The notes under the pieces are model-generated. The model was not told the origin of the DNA. It did not search any database and saw only the letters and a program-made list of their open reading frames with translations. Of a DNA stretch of 64,000 bases, positions 60,324-64,000 are shown one piece after another. The stretch spans positions 496,001 through 560,000 of the forward strand of contig JAUDYN010000004.1 of NCBI GenBank assembly GCA_030407005.1, given 5' to 3'. This DNA comes from Desarmillaria ectypa (Eukaryota > Basidiomycota > Agaricomycetes > Agaricales > Physalacriaceae). The translations under genes were made by a program, and so were the position numbers. Numbering within the stretch: the first letter of the stretch is position 1; every line of letters starts with the position of its first letter.

Positions 60324-63300
60324 TGCGCCGTGGTTGTTGGTTTTCTGTGGTAGCTTTTTGGGATCTTGGTTGCACTGGTTTTCGTGCAAGCTTCTTTCAT
60401 ATCTATTCATTCATGTCATTTTCATGAACTCCACACTCCTTCATCACGCCTCATTCATTTTATATGTATGCCTACTTCACGATCATAATGACACCATTAG
60501 TTTCTAGATGGTCGCAAACAAGCGACGATTTTTTCCATTGAAGGCATCTATGGGCGGCACTTAATTGGTGTGTTTGACTTATCGGTACGATATCTTCGCA
60601 GCCCTTTCCTTAAAATCCAACCCAGTATGGTGGCATTAGGGTCTTGTTCCCGCGAAGACCAAACGCTAAGCCTTCAAACTCTTCAATATCAATACTCAAA
60701 TTGAAGACAGGGTCAGATCATATTGTGAAATTCGATTGATTTCCAACTTGTCGGTAGAGCTAGCACTAATTAATATGTGCCATATATAGCGCTTAGGACT
60801 CATCTACAGGGTCTTCTGTATATCCAGTTCATTAGGATCATCTCGGACTGCGCAACAGCGGGATTCAAACCCATACATTGGTCAAGCACTGCCGTATGAT
60901 ATCTTTATGCGGGTGAGTACTCGATATCTACTTGGAATCAGACAGTCACCTTTATGGCTGTCGTACATACTTTTATGACTGTCTATCATCAGCTTCGCAT
61001 ATGATTATGTGTCGGAGCGGCTTCTAAGTATGACTGCTAGTCGACAGTTTACGATGGTAGTTGCTCTCTAACCCTGTTCTTCCTGCATACACTTCCGATG
61101 CACCGGATCGAACACACCCCAGATTCTCTCAGCATGCGACTCAACACCCCATCTCGAGGCCGTGTAGGCTTGTTATGCTCCTGGTCCGCAGGTTATTGCG
61201 TTGTAAATCTTAGGCGCTTGCAAGATTTCCTAACACTTGCGATGGTGTTGATTTTCTGGTAGAACGTCGGACGACATACATGGTGCATCGGTCAACAACT
61301 CTGCAGCTCCTTGGCTTTGATCTATTTTCCGGTCCCCTCTGCCGTTCTTTTTCTTTTTCTTTTTCGTTTGGCGAGGATTTACAAGGCGAGGATCACCCCA
61401 TGTTCTTCGAGAGTTAAGTTACGACCTGTGGTCAAGAACTTTTCTTCAATCTTGCAGCTCTCTTGAAATGACAATGGTACCGTGGGTCCTAAATACGTCA
61501 TTGCGTTTTGCTGACTATGCATGCAGCGTGTCCTAGTTCGCGGAATCAGTTTGCTTCTTTTTCCTGTCCCCAATTTTGACACTTAGTCATCTACTTGGAT
61601 CTCTCGGAACAGAATATAACCGCTTTCTCTTGCTTTTTCACTGCCTTTTTCTTTTCAATGCCAGGTGCTATATCCAGTGCATCTCGTTCAAGCTTGAAGC
61701 TTGAAGCCATACTCTCTTTGTTGCGGCGGCTTACAGTCGTATCAACGACGACTTTTGTAAACTATGGATCTAAGAAGCTGTGGCGCTTATTCACGCCATT
61801 CATTCAGCAAAGTCCTCGGCATTCGAGAGGTTTGCACGGTCGCGGCAGCAGTCTGACGGACCGATGGCCCCTCTCCAGCCGGAGTGAGATTCCCTTCTCT
61901 TTCTATTGAATCTGGTGGGAATGAGAACTGTTTCACAAGAACCACTGGTGAGAAAATAACCTCTTGCATTCATTCATACTCGACAGCTGACCTGAAGCGT
62001 TCAGAATGGTTCCGGTCCCTCATTGTCAACTCCGCTAGCAATAATCACGCCATCGGATGCCCGACCAGGACTGAAGACATATGTACTGGTTCACCGACGT
62101 CTATATCGATGTTATCTCCGGATCTGGACATAATTTAATCAGTCGCGAGACTTAAGACTACAGTTGGCGACCTTTACGACTCTTCCATCCTTCTATCCCA
62201 TTTCATATTGGAGCCGGTGGAATGGGTATACCATCTTTCGGGTTCACGACCGGGAATATTCAAATTGATGAGAAAGGCGGCTTGTCAGTAGTGAACCAAA
62301 ACTGAGTTGCATAGATCGAGACAGAGGTCTTGAGGTACAGTAGACCCCGCTGTAAATGTCCACGTTGATCTTTCCTCTCATTCGTGGTTGTTTGTGAAGC
62401 CACTTGAGCTCCCGATATGATGATGGTAGACCCGATATTTCCAATGTCGGGCTTTAATTTGTGAGGATTTTTTTTTTCACAGACCGTCGCAACGGCGATG
62501 ACGTCCAAAATCTTCAACACATATACTCGCCTACCGGGAAATAAAGTCATTTTATCCGTTGGAATATTTTTGTTGCCCGCTTGGACGATTTCCTTTGGGC
62601 CAACTGCAATCAAGGGCGGCCTGGGATCGAAATTGGTTTTCGTTCGCTTTTCGGGGCTCTGTCATAGGCGAAGAGGTTGATTCCCTCCCGCTGGAGCTCC
62701 TCCAACGTTGTCGCACCCCGAGGACGCCGCCGGGCCGTTTCAGCAAGTGCGCTCGTGTTCAGACTCTCCTGGACCGTGCCCCTCTACCTTGTGCTCCAGT
62801 CATTCACGCTCAAAAATGCCTCGACCTTTTACGCCTTTCATCAACCTTGATTCCCGCTCCTATTTCCGGTAAGGGGCACCAGGAAGGGAGCTACAGTATA
62901 ACTCCGACTTCTCTCACTGCGGAAGAAGGTGCGCCTTTATGTGCTCCCGACTGTGGGGATAAATGCTCATTCATGCGCCTTCTTCTAGAAGGTGTGCTCT
63001 CCTCGTGTGACTCTTTTTTTTTGGGGGGGGGGGGCGCTCCTCGAACCAGAGGCAGACGGCAGCGTATCGGATGTATCAGGTCCGTCATATGAGGCTCGAA
63101 GGTGCTCCACAGTGCCGGGGTTAGAATATGTGCGATGTGCGACAGGCTATTGAATAAGAGTCTAATCCATCCTTTTAAGCTTATCGTATTGACAGATATG
63201 ATGGAAGACTCGAGTTCCAACACGTCAAGTCAGAAAATGAAGATACATGATTTATTGGGGAATGGACTCATGGAGAAACTGCAAGGTAATATTTCATGTA

Positions 63301-64000
63301 AGTTTGTACAGCCGGCTGATATATTGGATAGACAGAATTCGAAAGCTTTACCTGGAAATTGAGCTATTCAGTCTAGAAAAGAGGCCTATGGATCAGGGAA
63401 GACCCTACATCTGAAATACCAAGACTCGGAGAGGTTGATACCCCTTACACCCGCATAAGACCACTACCAAATCCCGGCTGTATCCTGTGGTCTTGAGGCC
63501 TGAACCCCGGGCCATGGCCATGGCCCACATCGGTTATTGCCCATTGCATTGTAAGGCGACACTCGGCATCGCGGCGACTTTGGGTCGTTGAGGCGGTCCT
63601 CGTGGGGGCAACTGGAGCCTAAATAGTAGTCTGCCACGACGCGTTCTAGCGCCCCCCTAATTCGCACGGAACGGATTGCCATCGACACGAAGTAGACGAT
63701 ATCTGAAGCTGCTTAGGGAACGATCAGAATTCAAGAATGATACGACGGCAGACTCTCCATTTCTTATTTGGTTTTGGTCGCCTTGCCATGGCCGCAGTCC
63801 GACTTGTTGTCCCAGAGTTGTTAGCATTATCTACCCGTTTCACGCGATTATTCTGTTAGTATTCTTGACTCCATCAGACGTTCGATATATCGGGTGCAGT
63901 TCGTTGTTGATCGGAGCTATGATTCCAATAGAACAGTACTGGTGCGTTTATCATGTCATATTTCATGATAATTTGCTTCTTGTTAAGCTTACCTGTTTTC
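60324..64000. other. gene-poor right end of window
   Basis: About 3.7 kb without a supported gene. Open frames of 60-177 codons occur (the longest at 62559-63092 plus) but have no recognisable motifs and overlap a T9-G12 homopolymer at about 63013-63034. A frame starting MIRRQTLHFLFGFGRLAMA near 63738 may be the first exon of a gene running off the right end; this is too short to assign. Confidence 0.4.

Noticed and set aside
60855..60900. tRNA-like T-arm on the minus strand (GGGTTTGAATCCC)
   Set aside because: No matching acceptor, D-arm or anticodon arm could be found within a suitable distance upstream, so a tRNA gene is not supported.
62335..62365. Possible pogo/Fot1-type transposon end (ACAGTAGACCCCGCTGTAA)
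   Set aside because: It resembles such ends, but I found no inverted partner and no transposase frame nearby.
63005..63040. T9-G12 homopolymer inside the frame 62559-63092
   Set aside because: The frame has no motif and depends on an error-prone homopolymer length, so it is not called as a gene.

Overview
This window is nuclear DNA of a filamentous basidiomycete, almost certainly a mushroom-forming Agaricomycete. The genes carry many introns of about 50-60 bases with GT..AG ends and CTAAT-type branch sites. The gene families also fit: FunK1 fungal kinases, F-box proteins, a GH79 beta-glucuronidase, a GH10 xylanase, a cytochrome P450, and an actin gene with many small introns.

Region by region: (1) 0.1-9.7 kb is a compact block of conserved genes: Cgi121 (-), a PDI-like ER thioredoxin protein (+), a hypothetical gene (-), tyrosyl-DNA phosphodiesterase TDP1 (+), a carboxypeptidase Y-like protease (-) and a small Cys-rich protein (+). 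(2) 10.2-14.1 kb is a decayed island with a FunK1 relic, unidentified sequence almost free of CpG, and a mutated antisense piece of TDP1. (3) 14.15-24.45 kb is a large inverted-repeat cassette. A 5'-truncated FunK1 copy on the left arm faces a full-length FunK1 gene on the right arm. The spacer holds the two divergent FunK1 C-termini, another FunK1 relic and an apparently intact GH10 xylanase. The cassette is flanked on the left by the TDP1 piece and on the right by a PDI exon piece, both antisense. (4) 24.6-40.3 kb holds a damaged MFS transporter, an F-box protein, a secreted-type hypothetical protein, a cyclopropane-fatty-acid synthase-like methyltransferase, a multipass membrane protein, a P450 pseudogene and an alpha/beta hydrolase. 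(5) 40.3-44.0 kb shows no confident gene. (6) 44.0-50.8 kb holds a SulP sulfate permease, a kinase-like protein and a secreted GH79 enzyme. (7) 52-54 kb is an F-box relic. (8) 56.4-58.0 kb is actin. (9) 59.9-60.3 kb is a small one-TM protein, and the rest of the window is gene-poor.

The most interesting part is region 3. The arms are nearly identical through the FunK1 N-terminal and catalytic exons. The identity stops abruptly inside the C-lobe, so the two different C-termini lie in the spacer. Recombination between the arms would invert the spacer and swap the C-termini, placing either one behind the single intact promoter and N-terminus. This is a hypothesis from layout only. Both outer ends carry a 16-base hairpin, and the TDP1 and PDI flanks are collinear with an inverted copy of the 1-6.6 kb block. 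The left flank has lost almost all CpG, which suggests methylation-driven decay.

All gene models were read by eye from conserved protein motifs and splice sites. Where exon borders are not stated they are approximate.
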